This document shows, one piece after another, positions 1 to 6,375 of a stretch of 16,885 bases of DNA. The notes below the pieces were generated by a model, which was not told where the DNA came from, searched no databases, and was given only the letters and a program-made list of their open reading frames with translations. The number at the start of each line of letters is the position of its first letter. The first letter of the stretch is position 1. The position numbers and the translations under genes were made by a program. This stretch comes from an uncultured Oscillospiraceae bacterium (GTDB lineage: Bacteria; Bacillota; Clostridia; Oscillospirales; Oscillospiraceae), in NCBI GenBank assembly GCA_910579485.1, contig CAJTVO010000077.1, forward strand, positions 1 to 16,885, given 5' to 3'.

Positions 1-40
1 GCCTGACAAAATTTTGCATTTTCTTTCACTGTCTACTTGA

Positions 41-286
41 CGGGGTGCAGTTCACTCTGTCCCCAGCCTGGAGATGATCATCCGCTTTATCAATACGTTC
101 GGCTGCTCTGCCGATGAACTGTTGTGTGTAGAGATCACGAAAGATGTTGCCCTTCGCAGCAACTGGCTCACGGAGCTGGTGGAGGATTGCAGTGATCTCG
201 AAATCAAAATGATCGCCGATATGGTGGTATCACTGAAAGGATCCATGCGGCGGCTTGAAGTCGAAAAGCCGGACGGGAAAAAATAA
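41..286 (+). pseudogene. XRE-type regulator, C-terminal fragment
   Basis: The frame opens right after a stop at 38-40 and ends at the TAA at 284-286. Its first residues (VPSLEMIIRFINTFGCSADE) look like the last helix and the 'SADELL' end of an XRE/Cro helix-turn-helix domain, followed by a helical tail with 'DCSDLEIKMIADMVVSLK', common in Clostridial XRE proteins. The recognition helix that should come before it is absent: the frame upstream is closed by the TGA, and the 37 bases before that do not read as a helix-turn-helix. The first ATG (74) has no good ribosome binding site. I read it as a 5'-truncated or stop-interrupted regulator; the window edge hides the rest. Confidence 0.55.
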
Positions 287-303
287 ATTCAGGGTATGGA
301 AAA

Positions 304-333
304 GCGCGGCAGATCTGATCTGCCGTGTTTTTC
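304..333 (+). terminator. Rho-independent terminator after the XRE fragment
   Basis: An 8-bp stem (cggcagat at 307-314 with atctgccg at 318-325) has a 3-base loop and is followed by TGTTTTTC, with five Ts at 328-332. The stem can extend by G-U and C-G pairs at its base. Only about 30 bases separate the T run from the ribosome binding site of the next gene, too few for a full promoter. That gene must therefore be read by leakage through this hairpin or from a promoter inside the fragment upstream. Confidence 0.75.
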
Positions 334-378
334 TATGCTCTGACAGATCAAGGCGCAAGCCGGAAAGGAGGAGAACCC

Positions 379-1497
379 ATGAACGTCAGAAAACCGATTG
401 ACTACGCTGCTATGTTCGCATCGCTGGATGAATTGATGGCTGTGGATCTGCCGCAGATAAAACTGTGCTATGAGATAGGCAGGTTGGTCAGCAGCAGACC
501 AGAAAAGGGCGCCGCCGCTGCCGCAGCGGAATATCTGCAAACCACCACCCCGGATGCCAAGGGTTTCTCCCCTCGGAATCTGCGCCGGATGCGGGAGTTT
601 TACCGGACGTATTCGGATACGCCGGAAATAATAGATGTAGCGATGGAACTTGGCTGGACACAGAACGTGGTCATTCTGGAGGCAAAGCTGACAATTCAGA
701 AGAAAGCGTGGTATCTGAGGGCTGTCCGGCAATTCGGCTGGTCAAAGGCCGAGATGCTGCGGCAGATCGAGGCGGCGGCCCATCTGACTCTCGACTTGCC
801 GGACGAGGTGTGCTATACTGAGGAAAACACTGCCAGGGAGGACCCCAGCCATGCCCAAACCGAAGATCACCAGCGCCAAGGAGTTGGAAGCCCTGGTGCA
901 GCAGATGGGATTTCTGCCGTTCTTTCCCTGCTCCATCCCCAACTTCTCCATCGAGGAGTTTACCCCCAGCCGCTACTGGTTCGTAGAGGGCGTGGATGGG
1001 CCATGGGAGTGGCGGATGGAAGTGGCCCGCCGGGGCGTGGTGGCCTACGGCAAGCTGTTTTCCAGGAAGGCGGGGCTGGTCAGCCGGGAATGGTATCCCG
1101 ATTTGGCCAACTACCGCCGCAGCGGGTACGACTTCGATGCCCGCTACGAGGAGGGGCTGACCAGCCACCGGGAGAAGCAGATCATGGATGTGCTTCTCCG
1201 AGAGGGGCCAACGCTGTCCAGGGACTTGAAAAAGCTGGCTGGATTCGGCGGCGATGGACTGAAGGGCTTCGACAGCGTAATCACCAGCCTGCAAATGCAG
1301 ACCTACATCACCGTTCACAGCTTCGAGTATGCCCGCGACAAGTACGGCAAGCCCTACGGTTGGGGCATCACCAGGTATGCGGTGACAGAGGATGTGCTGG
1401 GAGCGGATGTGACCCAGGGAGCCTACCACCTCGCCCCGGAGGAATCCAGGGCGAGGATCATTCACCACCTGGGGCAGCTGTGTCCAGAGGCATTTGA
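379..1497 (+). CDS. YhcG/DUF1016 N-terminal domain protein; stop lost, runs out of frame into next gene
   Basis: The ATG at 379 follows a strong AAGGAGGAGA site. Residues 1-150 match the YhcG (DUF1016) N-terminal domain: an early 'YEIGRLV' helix, 'GFSPRNLRRMREFY' at about 62-75, 'LGWTQNVVIL' at 91-100 and 'WYLRAVRQFGWSK' at 111-123. The C-terminal PD-(D/E)XK-like nuclease domain of full-length YhcG is missing, as in short stand-alone Clostridial versions. After 'EVCYTEEN' (about nt 829) no stop follows. The frame continues to 1497 entirely inside the AlkZ-related gene in a different reading frame, and those roughly 220 residues (rich in G, P, R, Q) look like an antiregister shadow. The real gene probably once ended near 830-850 and lost its stop by mutation. 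A true 373-residue fusion is possible but unlikely. Confidence 0.65.
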   Translation: MNVRKPIDYAAMFASLDELMAVDLPQIKLCYEIGRLVSSRPEKGAAAAAAEYLQTTTPDAKGFSPRNLRRMREFYRTYSDTPEIIDVAMELGWTQNVVILEAKLTIQKKAWYLRAVRQFGWSKAEMLRQIEAAAHLTLDLPDEVCYTEENTAREDPSHAQTEDHQRQGVGSPGAADGISAVLSLLHPQLLHRGVYPQPLLVRRGRGWAMGVADGSGPPGRGGLRQAVFQEGGAGQPGMVSRFGQLPPQRVRLRCPLRGGADQPPGEADHGCASPRGANAVQGLEKAGWIRRRWTEGLRQRNHQPANADLHHRSQLRVCPRQVRQALRLGHHQVCGDRGCAGSGCDPGSLPPRPGGIQGEDHSPPGAAVSRGI

Positions 1498-1525
1498 CGA
1501 CGATCTGGCAAAATTCATTCGATGA
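851..1525 (+). CDS. AlkZ-related (YcaQ/HTH_42-like) protein
   Basis: A 224-residue protein preceded by GGGAGG about 9 bases upstream of the ATG. The N-terminus ('ELEALVQQMGFLPFFP' then 'EFTPSRYWF') and the middle ('GLVSREWYPDLANYRR') resemble the short AlkZ-related proteins common in Clostridia. The second half ('EKQIMDVLLREGPTLSRDLKKLAG') reads as a winged helix, followed by a strand-rich wing region ending in 'YGWGITRYAVTEDVLG'. True AlkZ/YcaQ glycosylases are about 400 residues and carry a QxQ/QxD catalytic motif in the HTH_42 domain; I do not see that motif here, so repair activity cannot be claimed. Its stop (TGA 1523-1525) lies 11 bases before the dehydrogenase start, so the two are probably co-transcribed. 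Confidence 0.7.
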   Translation: MPKPKITSAKELEALVQQMGFLPFFPCSIPNFSIEEFTPSRYWFVEGVDGPWEWRMEVARRGVVAYGKLFSRKAGLVSREWYPDLANYRRSGYDFDARYEEGLTSHREKQIMDVLLREGPTLSRDLKKLAGFGGDGLKGFDSVITSLQMQTYITVHSFEYARDKYGKPYGWGITRYAVTEDVLGADVTQGAYHLAPEESRARIIHHLGQLCPEAFDDDLAKFIR

Positions 1526-1536
1526 GGTGCAAAACG

Positions 1537-2577
1537 ATGCTGGCTTATACTTACGTTGAGAACGGGAAATTCGAGCTTCTGGAGAAGCCAAAGCCGGTTC
1601 TGCTGGATGACCGGGACGCCATCGTCCGGGTGACGCTGGCGAGCATCTGCACCAGCGACCTCCACATCAAGCACGGCAGCATTCCCCGTGCCGTGCCGGG
1701 CATCACGGTGGGGCATGAAATGGTGGGCGTGGTGGAGAGTGTTGGCAGCGCTGTGACCAGCGTCCGGCCCGGCGACCGGGTGACGGTGAATGTAGAAACC
1801 TTCTGCGGGGAGTGCTTCTTCTGCAAACACGGATGGGTCAACAACTGCACCGATCCCAACGGCGGCTGGGCGTTGGGCTGCCGCATCGATGGCGGGCAGG
1901 CGGAGTACGTCCGGGTCCCCTACGCCGACCAGGGACTGAATCGGATCCCTGATACGGTAACAGACCGGCAGGCGCTGTTTGCAGGGGATATTCTGGCAAC
2001 GGGCTACTGGGCGGCAGATATTTCTGAGATCAAAGCCAGGGACACGGTGCTTATCATCGGTGCGGGACCCACGGGCATCTGCACACTGCAATGTGTCCTT
2101 CTGAAGCAGCCAAAACAGGTCATCGTCTGTGAGAAATATCCTCAGCGCTTGGCATTTGTTCGGGAACATTATCCTGAAGTCCTGACCGTGGATCCGGAGA
2201 ATGTGCAGGAATTTGTCCTGGCCCACAGCGATCATGGCGGTGCGGACGTCGTGCTGGAGGTTGCCGGAAGCCCGGAGACCTTCCGCATGGCGTGGCAGTG
2301 CGCCCGCCCGAACGCCATCGTGACCATCGTGGCGCTGTATGACAGTCCCCAGGCGCTGCCCCTGCCGGAGATGTACGGCAAGAATCTGACCTTCAAGACC
2401 GGCGGCGTGGACGGCTGCAAATGTGCCGAGACGCTGGCGCTAATCGAGCAGGGGAAGATCGACACCACGCCGTTGATCACACACACCTTCCCTCTCAAGG
2501 ACATCGCGGAGGCGTATGACCTCTTTGAGAACCGGAGGGATAGCGTGATCAAGGCTGCTATTCAAATGGAGGACTGA
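1537..2577 (+). CDS. Zinc-dependent alcohol dehydrogenase (MDR family)
   Basis: A 346-residue medium-chain dehydrogenase that would oxidise an alcohol or polyol with NAD(P). Catalytic-zinc ligands appear as Cys38 ('ICTSDLH') and His60-Glu61 ('GHE'). The structural zinc site is complete: Cys90, Cys93, Cys96 and Cys104. The Rossmann motif GAGPTG is at 175-180, and a following acidic residue ('CEKYPQR') suggests NAD rather than NADP. The length is normal. I chose the ATG at 1537 because GAGGTG at 1524-1529 is well spaced and the protein starts as family members do ('MLAYTYVENGKFELLEKP'). An in-frame ATG at 1522 overlaps the upstream stop as ATGA and would add five residues. The substrate cannot be read from the sequence. 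The next gene follows 16 bases after the stop. Confidence 0.9.
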   Translation: MLAYTYVENGKFELLEKPKPVLLDDRDAIVRVTLASICTSDLHIKHGSIPRAVPGITVGHEMVGVVESVGSAVTSVRPGDRVTVNVETFCGECFFCKHGWVNNCTDPNGGWALGCRIDGGQAEYVRVPYADQGLNRIPDTVTDRQALFAGDILATGYWAADISEIKARDTVLIIGAGPTGICTLQCVLLKQPKQVIVCEKYPQRLAFVREHYPEVLTVDPENVQEFVLAHSDHGGADVVLEVAGSPETFRMAWQCARPNAIVTIVALYDSPQALPLPEMYGKNLTFKTGGVDGCKCAETLALIEQGKIDTTPLITHTFPLKDIAEAYDLFENRRDSVIKAAIQMED

Positions 2578-2593
2578 CAGCGGAGGTAAAACA

Positions 2594-3148
2594 ATGCAAA
2601 GTACAAACGACATAAAGTTGGGCCGGTTTCTCAGTCTGGTGTTGCGCCATGATCCAAGCGCGGCGCGAATTTCCCTGGACGAGCATGGCTGGGCGGATGT
2701 GGATGAGTTGCTGAATGGGGTGCGCAGCACCGGGCGGCAGATCGACAGGGAGACGCTGGAACGTATCGTCCGGGAGAACAACAAGCAGCGGTACTCATTT
2801 AATGAAGATCATTCCGGGATCCGCGCTAACCAGGGGCACTCGCTCCAGGTGGACGTGGAGTTGCTGGAAACAAAACCGCCCCGGTATCTCTACCACGGGA
2901 CGGCACTGCGTTTTCTCCCCACAATTCAGCTGGAGGGCATCAAAAAGATGACCCGGCAGCATGTCCATCTCTCTGGAGTCTTTCAGACGGCGGTTGCAGT
3001 AGGACGCCGCCACGGCGCTCCGGTGGTACTCAGGATCAATGCTGGAGCGATGGCCGAGAGCGGTGTGCGATTCTACCGCTCCGAGAACGGCGTGTGGCTG
3101 TGTGAGTACGTACCGCCGGAATATTTCCGTGTGATAGAAACCGACTAA
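2594..3148 (+). CDS. kptA: RNA 2'-phosphotransferase (Tpt1/KptA family)
   Basis: A 184-residue protein, the full length of the family. Tpt1/KptA removes an internal 2'-phosphate from RNA by transferring it to NAD+. The Arg-His-Arg-Arg active-site set is recognisable: Arg18-His19 in 'LVLRHD', Arg77 in 'IRANQGHS' and Arg138/139 in 'AVGRRHG'. 'YHGT' at 100-103 and 'HVHLS' at 123-127 are the NAD-binding landmarks of the ADP-ribosyltransferase-like lobe, and residues 1-70 form the expected winged-helix lobe. A strong CGGAGGT site precedes the ATG. It sits 16 bases after the dehydrogenase and 15 before the next gene, so it is in an operon. Bacteria lack the tRNA-splicing route that makes the eukaryotic substrate, so its natural RNA target here is unknown. 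Confidence 0.93.
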   Translation: MQSTNDIKLGRFLSLVLRHDPSAARISLDEHGWADVDELLNGVRSTGRQIDRETLERIVRENNKQRYSFNEDHSGIRANQGHSLQVDVELLETKPPRYLYHGTALRFLPTIQLEGIKKMTRQHVHLSGVFQTAVAVGRRHGAPVVLRINAGAMAESGVRFYRSENGVWLCEYVPPEYFRVIETD

Positions 3149-3163
3149 AGTGGGGTAGTGCGA

Positions 3164-3697
3164 ATGGAGCTGGGCCTTACGATACCATTGCAGCGTCATT
3201 TGAAGATCAGGACGATTCCTTGTAGTGAAGAAGAAAGCCGCAATTATTGTTGGGATTTGCACGTCATCGCTTTGAACGGCAGAGCCAGCCTCCTGGCCGC
3301 CCACTGCTCCAGTTGGTACACTTTTATTCTGTTTGACTTGCATTGGTCAGAGTGGAACAGTCTGGTGAATGTGTTTCTGGATGGACTGCATAGTACATTT
3401 CGGAGTATCGGAATATCCGAGGAATCGGCGGCGAAATATCTTCAACGGGCAGGTAGGCCGCAAATGACCAGGACCCACGGACGGCGGGAAGTCGCATATC
3501 TTAACCGGGCTTGGGAGGATGTGATGTCGTTTGACTATGCGCTGGATCATTCTGCCCGTGAGCAGCCGATCCTGGATCATGCGGTCAACACCAGGCTTTG
3601 CCGGTGTGCGGGAGCCGATGGGATGGATTCATCCGAAAACCGAATGATACAATTTTTCCAAGGACGGGGTTGCGTTTTGCCGGAAGATGCGATATAA
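3164..3697 (+). CDS. DUF6933-like protein
   Basis: About 177 residues of unknown function. The pattern fits DUF6933: an N-terminal strand and 'QRHLKIRTIP', a Trp/His strand ('WDLHVIALNGRASLLA'), then 'YTFILF', a helix ('WNSLVNVFLDGLHSTFRSIG'), 'EESAAKYLQRAG' and a late 'TRTHGRREVAYLNRAWEDV' stretch. The ATG at 3164 is preceded by GGGG at 3152-3155 with good spacing; a GTG at 3158 is an alternative start. No membrane segment or catalytic motif is evident. It is the last gene of the kptA run, 15 bases downstream of it. Assignment rests on recalled family pattern, so it is moderate. Confidence 0.6.
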   Translation: MELGLTIPLQRHLKIRTIPCSEEESRNYCWDLHVIALNGRASLLAAHCSSWYTFILFDLHWSEWNSLVNVFLDGLHSTFRSIGISEESAAKYLQRAGRPQMTRTHGRREVAYLNRAWEDVMSFDYALDHSAREQPILDHAVNTRLCRCAGADGMDSSENRMIQFFQGRGCVLPEDAI

Positions 3698-3769
3698 GGT
3701 AGGCATATAATGCGATGCTATCAATATCAGGGTATATCCTGTGGCATCTATAGTGTTGGATAACCACAC

Positions 3770-3804
3770 AAAACGGCTGATTTCTTATGAAATCAGCCGT
3801 TTTT
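3770..3804. terminator. Strong hairpin terminator, likely bidirectional
   Basis: A perfect 15-bp inverted repeat (aaaacggctgatttc at 3770-3784 and its complement at 3789-3803) closes a TTAT loop. On the plus strand it ends in a run of Ts, terminating the kptA operon; on the minus strand it ends in GTTTTGTG and could terminate the integrase transcript. Confidence 0.9.
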
Positions 3805-3806
3805 CT

Positions 3807-3816
3807 TGTCAAAAAG
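3807..3816 (+). repeat. Possible attachment core, left copy
   Basis: The 10-base string tgtcaaaaag occurs here and again at 5894-5903, in the same orientation, bracketing the int-xis-mazF module about 2.09 kb apart. The next base differs (t here, c there), then both have t. Placement just outside the 3' end of int fits a tyrosine-recombinase att site, but the A-rich string could recur by chance. Confidence 0.3.
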
Positions 3817-3833
3817 TTCAGAGGCATTTTTTG

Positions 3834-3904
3834 TGATGCTTATCTGATGCTTATTTTTCATTTTTCTGCATCGCTGATGCTTATCCGCTGCTTGTGCTGC
3901 TTAC
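3834..3904 (+). repeat. Short direct repeats beside int, likely arm-type binding sites
   Basis: Three perfect copies of tgatgcttat lie at 3834-3843, 3845-3854 and 3875-3884, and two weaker relatives (cgctgcttgt at 3886-3895 and tgctgcttac at 3895-3904) follow, the last touching the int stop codon. The first two starts are 11 bases apart, about one helical turn. Clustered short repeats next to int are typical arm-type sites for tyrosine integrases or binding sites for excisionase. A partial relative (taagcata) is near 5884-5891 at the other end of the module. Confidence 0.6.
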
Positions 3905-5176
3905 CATCCCATTTTCATTTCCATCGGGAGGGGTTCTTCCTCCGGGACCGGAGCAGATTTTTTCTGTTGCGGTCCTGCTGAATAGATGTCACTCAGCTTT
4001 GCCACACTGATTCGCTTGTGATCATCCAGTGCATGACCGTACTTGTCCAGTGTAATAGATGGGTTGGCGTGGCCCAGGAGACGGGAGAGAGTTACTACAT
4101 CCATTCCCTGTTCCAGAGATCGGGTGGCGAATGTATGACGCAACGAATGAAAATTGGCATCCGGAATGCCAGACTGCCGGATGCACCGCTTGAATATATC
4201 CTGGTAGGTGCGAGGCTCGTAGGGAGAGCCGTTCTCCTGGCAGAACACGTAACCCTCTGGATTATAACTATAGTCCTGCGCTTTGATCAACATCTGAATA
4301 CTTCGGTACATCTCAAAATCATGGAACAATTCATCCATGATGAAGACCCGCCTGCGGGAGTTATCTGTCTTGGTGGTGGGCGTGGTCTTGACAGTAGTGG
4401 AGGCCGCAATGGAATCATCGTGGTTAGGCAGACGGTTTCTTGTTTCGCAGATCAAAAACGATTGGTTTTCCATATCCACGTTTTCCCAGCGTAGGCCACA
4501 CAGTTCCCCCAGACGCAGGCCGGTGAACATATCAAATACGATTCCGAATGCAGCAGGCTCCGGTGCAAGACGGGCTGCTGTCATCAGCTGCCGCAGCTCC
4601 TCTCGGCTCAACACCCGCATTTCACTCTTAGTAGCCTTTGGTAAGCGGATTCCCTCAATCAGGTTTTCCTGGAGGAAATGATTCTTTACGGCCTGCCCAA
4701 AGGCCATGTGCATCATGTTTCGCAAATTGGTCAGCGTTTTGGGGGCTAGTCCCCCCCTTCCTGGCCTGATTGCCGCTTTTGGCACGCTCATTAAAAAACG
4801 CTTGCAGATCATCTGCTCGTAGGGTGTTCATGTACAGGTTGCCGATCTGCGGCTTGATATGGGCGCGAACATAGAGTTCGTAGCTGCAATAGGTGGAGTG
4901 CTTGATGGTAGGTCGAGCGTAATTCTCCAGCCAGCGGTCCATCCATGCACCGAGCGTAATAATCTCAGATGTGGCACTATTTTGCTGGCGAACGGGACCG
5001 ATGACTTCCGCAGATGGCACGGGCGAAGCGGCGGTCAGTACTTCGATATAGGCTTTGGCATCCGCTTTTTTCTGAAATCGCTTCGTTTTTCTCTGGCCAT
5101 CCACCTTGTATTGGTAGATCCCGCTCTTGTCTTTGGCTTGGTATAGGGTCCCCTCCCCCTTTGCGCGTCTAGCCAT
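3901..5176 (-). pseudogene. Phage/ICE-type tyrosine recombinase (integrase), frameshifted
   Basis: Two overlapping frames make one integrase of about 424 residues. The N-terminal part (5176 down to about 4750) begins 'MARRAKGEGTLYQ', with an AP2-like arm-binding region ('YQYKVDGQRKTKRF') and a SAM-like core-binding domain. The C-terminal part (about 4770-3901) is the catalytic domain, with Arg in 'TGLRLGELCGLRW', His-x-x-Arg in 'HSLRHTFATR', His in 'LLGHANPSITL' and the Tyr nucleophile in 'DKYGHA'. The frames join at a run of seven Gs (minus strand; plus 4751-4757). Removing one G gives 'ARKGGLAPKTL' and restores a full integrase. This is either a real homopolymer frameshift or a sequencing error. 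Its start overlaps the end of the excisionase gene by 8 bases. If functional it would integrate and excise the local element. Confidence 0.88.
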
Positions 5177-5417
5177 TTTCTATGTCCTCCGTAGTTGTTG
5201 ATTGGCTCTCAAATCCAATTTCCGCATCGATCCACTGCTTTAGGTGGCTTTTAGATAGGATGATTCGCTTCCCCAGGCGGATGCAGGGAATCCGGCCCTG
5301 GTCCGCCATGCGGTAAGCTGTTGTCTTTGAAATGCCAAGTACGAAAGAAAGATCTGCCAAAGTGAAAAACTCTGGCAGATCTTTTAATTCCGTATTTCTT
5401 TGTGAGCTGGTAAACAT
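5169..5417 (-). CDS. xis: Excisionase-family DNA-binding protein (MerR-like helix-turn-helix)
   Basis: A small 82-residue protein with an AlpA/excisionase-type winged helix: 'FFTLADLSFVLGISKTTAYRMADQGRIPCIRLGKRIILSKSHLKQWID' spans residues 17-64 (quoted in pieces: 'TLADLSFVLGISKTTAYRM', then 'IPCIRLGKRI', then 'LKQWID'). GAGGGG lies just upstream of the ATG. It sits between mazF (18-base gap) and int (8-base overlap), the usual order for recombination directionality factors, so it likely binds the element ends and favours excision, and may control int expression. It is intact. Confidence 0.85.
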   Translation of the reverse strand: MFTSSQRNTELKDLPEFFTLADLSFVLGISKTTAYRMADQGRIPCIRLGKRIILSKSHLKQWIDAEIGFESQSTTTEDIENG

Positions 5418-5435
5418 ATTTTTACCCCTCTGCTA

Positions 5436-5804
5436 CTATGTAACAGGCTTGCATTTTGCAAGCCCAATACTGATCCATAAAGCCGCATCGATTTCGTCCA
5501 TTTTGTCCATATCAAGGTGCCCAACATATTTCAGAAAGCGCCGTTTATCCAAAGTACGAAGTTGTTCCAACATGACCATGGAGTTTTTGGGCAGCCCACA
5601 GGCAGAATCCAGGAGTATATGCGTGGGCAAATATCGGCACTTGAGCCGTCCGGTGATAACAGCAGCAATGATCGTTGGACTATGCAGGTTACCCATATTG
5701 TTCTGGATCACCAGGACAGGACGGATGCCGCCTTGCTCTGAACCGATGGTTGGTGCAAGATTTGCGTAATATATCTCTCCTCGCCGAATTTGTTGTACAT
5801 TCAT
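5436..5804 (-). CDS. mazF: MazF/PemK-family toxin (endoribonuclease)
   Basis: A 122-residue MazF/PemK-type protein, of normal length. The fold's landmarks are present: 'RRGEIYYANLAP' at the start, 'GSEQGGIRPVLVIQNN' (the RPVLV strand with the conserved Arg) and 'HSPTIIAAVITG' with the catalytic-type Thr. The family cleaves single-stranded RNA at short motifs. The ATG is preceded by CGGAGCGAAC. No MazE-like antitoxin gene is visible up- or downstream: the upstream 350 bases are non-coding and the next gene downstream is xis. In Clostridial elements a solitary MazF next to xis-int is common; here it may stabilise the element or regulate it, or its antitoxin was lost. Confidence 0.9.
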   Translation of the reverse strand: MNVQQIRRGEIYYANLAPTIGSEQGGIRPVLVIQNNMGNLHSPTIIAAVITGRLKCRYLPTHILLDSACGLPKNSMVMLEQLRTLDKRRFLKYVGHLDMDKMDEIDAALWISIGLAKCKPVT

Positions 5805-6170
5805 GTTCGCTCCGAAAATAAAATCGGGCGAGAGCAGCTTTTAAAGACTACAAAAACTACTGGAGCGGCTCCCGCCACTTCTTAAGCATAAACTGTCAAA
5901 AAGCTTACTTGCCTTTATTGCCTGCATTCGACACTACTCCCCCAGGCATAGGCGGCAAAACTGGACTGCGGTTGGCTCCGCACTCCGGGAATCTCACCCC
6001 TCCGAGGATATCTCCGAGCTGCCCCTATTGTTTGAGTCTGTGGCTGGGCAGGGGTACCATTGTAGGCAAACGAGGGCATTGCAATGCAGCCTGCCAAAGC
6101 TGCTTTGGGATGGACGGGAACCGCTAGGCACCTTACGTTAGGCCCTTTGATAGAAACCTTCAGGAAGAAA
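5805..6170. other. Non-coding region upstream of mazF, hairpin-rich
   Basis: About 365 bases with no convincing gene; the open frames on both strands have unnatural composition. Structures include ccaaag/ctttgg around a 3-base loop (6094-6108), a 12-base perfect palindrome gcattgcaatgc (6076-6087), a ctgccc/gggcag stem (6019-6024 with 6046-6051), and ggagcggctcc (5862-5872). It could be a structured untranslated leader for mazF-xis-int or the terminal recombination region of the element. The right border, near 6170, is where homology to the broken MBL gene begins. Confidence 0.45.
5894..5903 (+). repeat. Possible attachment core, right copy
   Basis: Second copy of tgtcaaaaag (see 3807-3816), lying between the non-coding region and mazF. 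On the minus strand it contains TTGACA, so it could instead be a -35 element, although no matching -10 is seen 17 bases on. Confidence 0.3.
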
Positions 6171-6340
6171 ATCGATCCTCCTTCTGAGCAGTCCACCAAT
6201 TCCGGCCTGGTCGAGATGCGCTGAAATGTTGTTTCTCCACAGTCCAGCAAATAAAGCTAATCCTTCAATGTGAAGAACGCACTGTTGCTGCCCCAGATCG
6301 GGTAATATGCTGCTCCAACGCCAAGGAATTTAATGTCCAT
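6170..6340 (-). pseudogene. MBL-fold hydrolase (RNase Z-like), N-terminal fragment
   Basis: Reading down from the ATG at 6340 gives 'MDIKFLGVGAAYYPIWGSNS', the first strand and loop of an MBL-fold hydrolase of the RNase Z-like type. Codon 28 is a TAG (6257-6259), then the same frame continues as 'LYLLDCGETTFQRI', the second conserved strand. The expected metal-binding HxHxDH motif never appears; homology fades near 6170-6200, where a different DNA segment begins. So the gene carries an internal stop and has lost at least four fifths of its length. It starts 36 bases after the permease stop, suggesting both once belonged to one operon. Confidence 0.65.
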
Positions 6341-6375
6341 TAGAATTCCTGCTTCCTTTCTCGCACAAGAGCCGC

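Noticed and set aside
1462..2235. 257-codon minus-strand frame over the alcohol dehydrogenase
   Set aside because: Antisense to an intact dehydrogenase with all zinc ligands; no ribosome site and no recognisable motif.
5915..6250. 111-codon minus-strand frame across the MBL remnant and leader
   Set aside because: Only its first residues are the MBL fragment after the TAG; the rest is translated non-coding DNA with unnatural composition.
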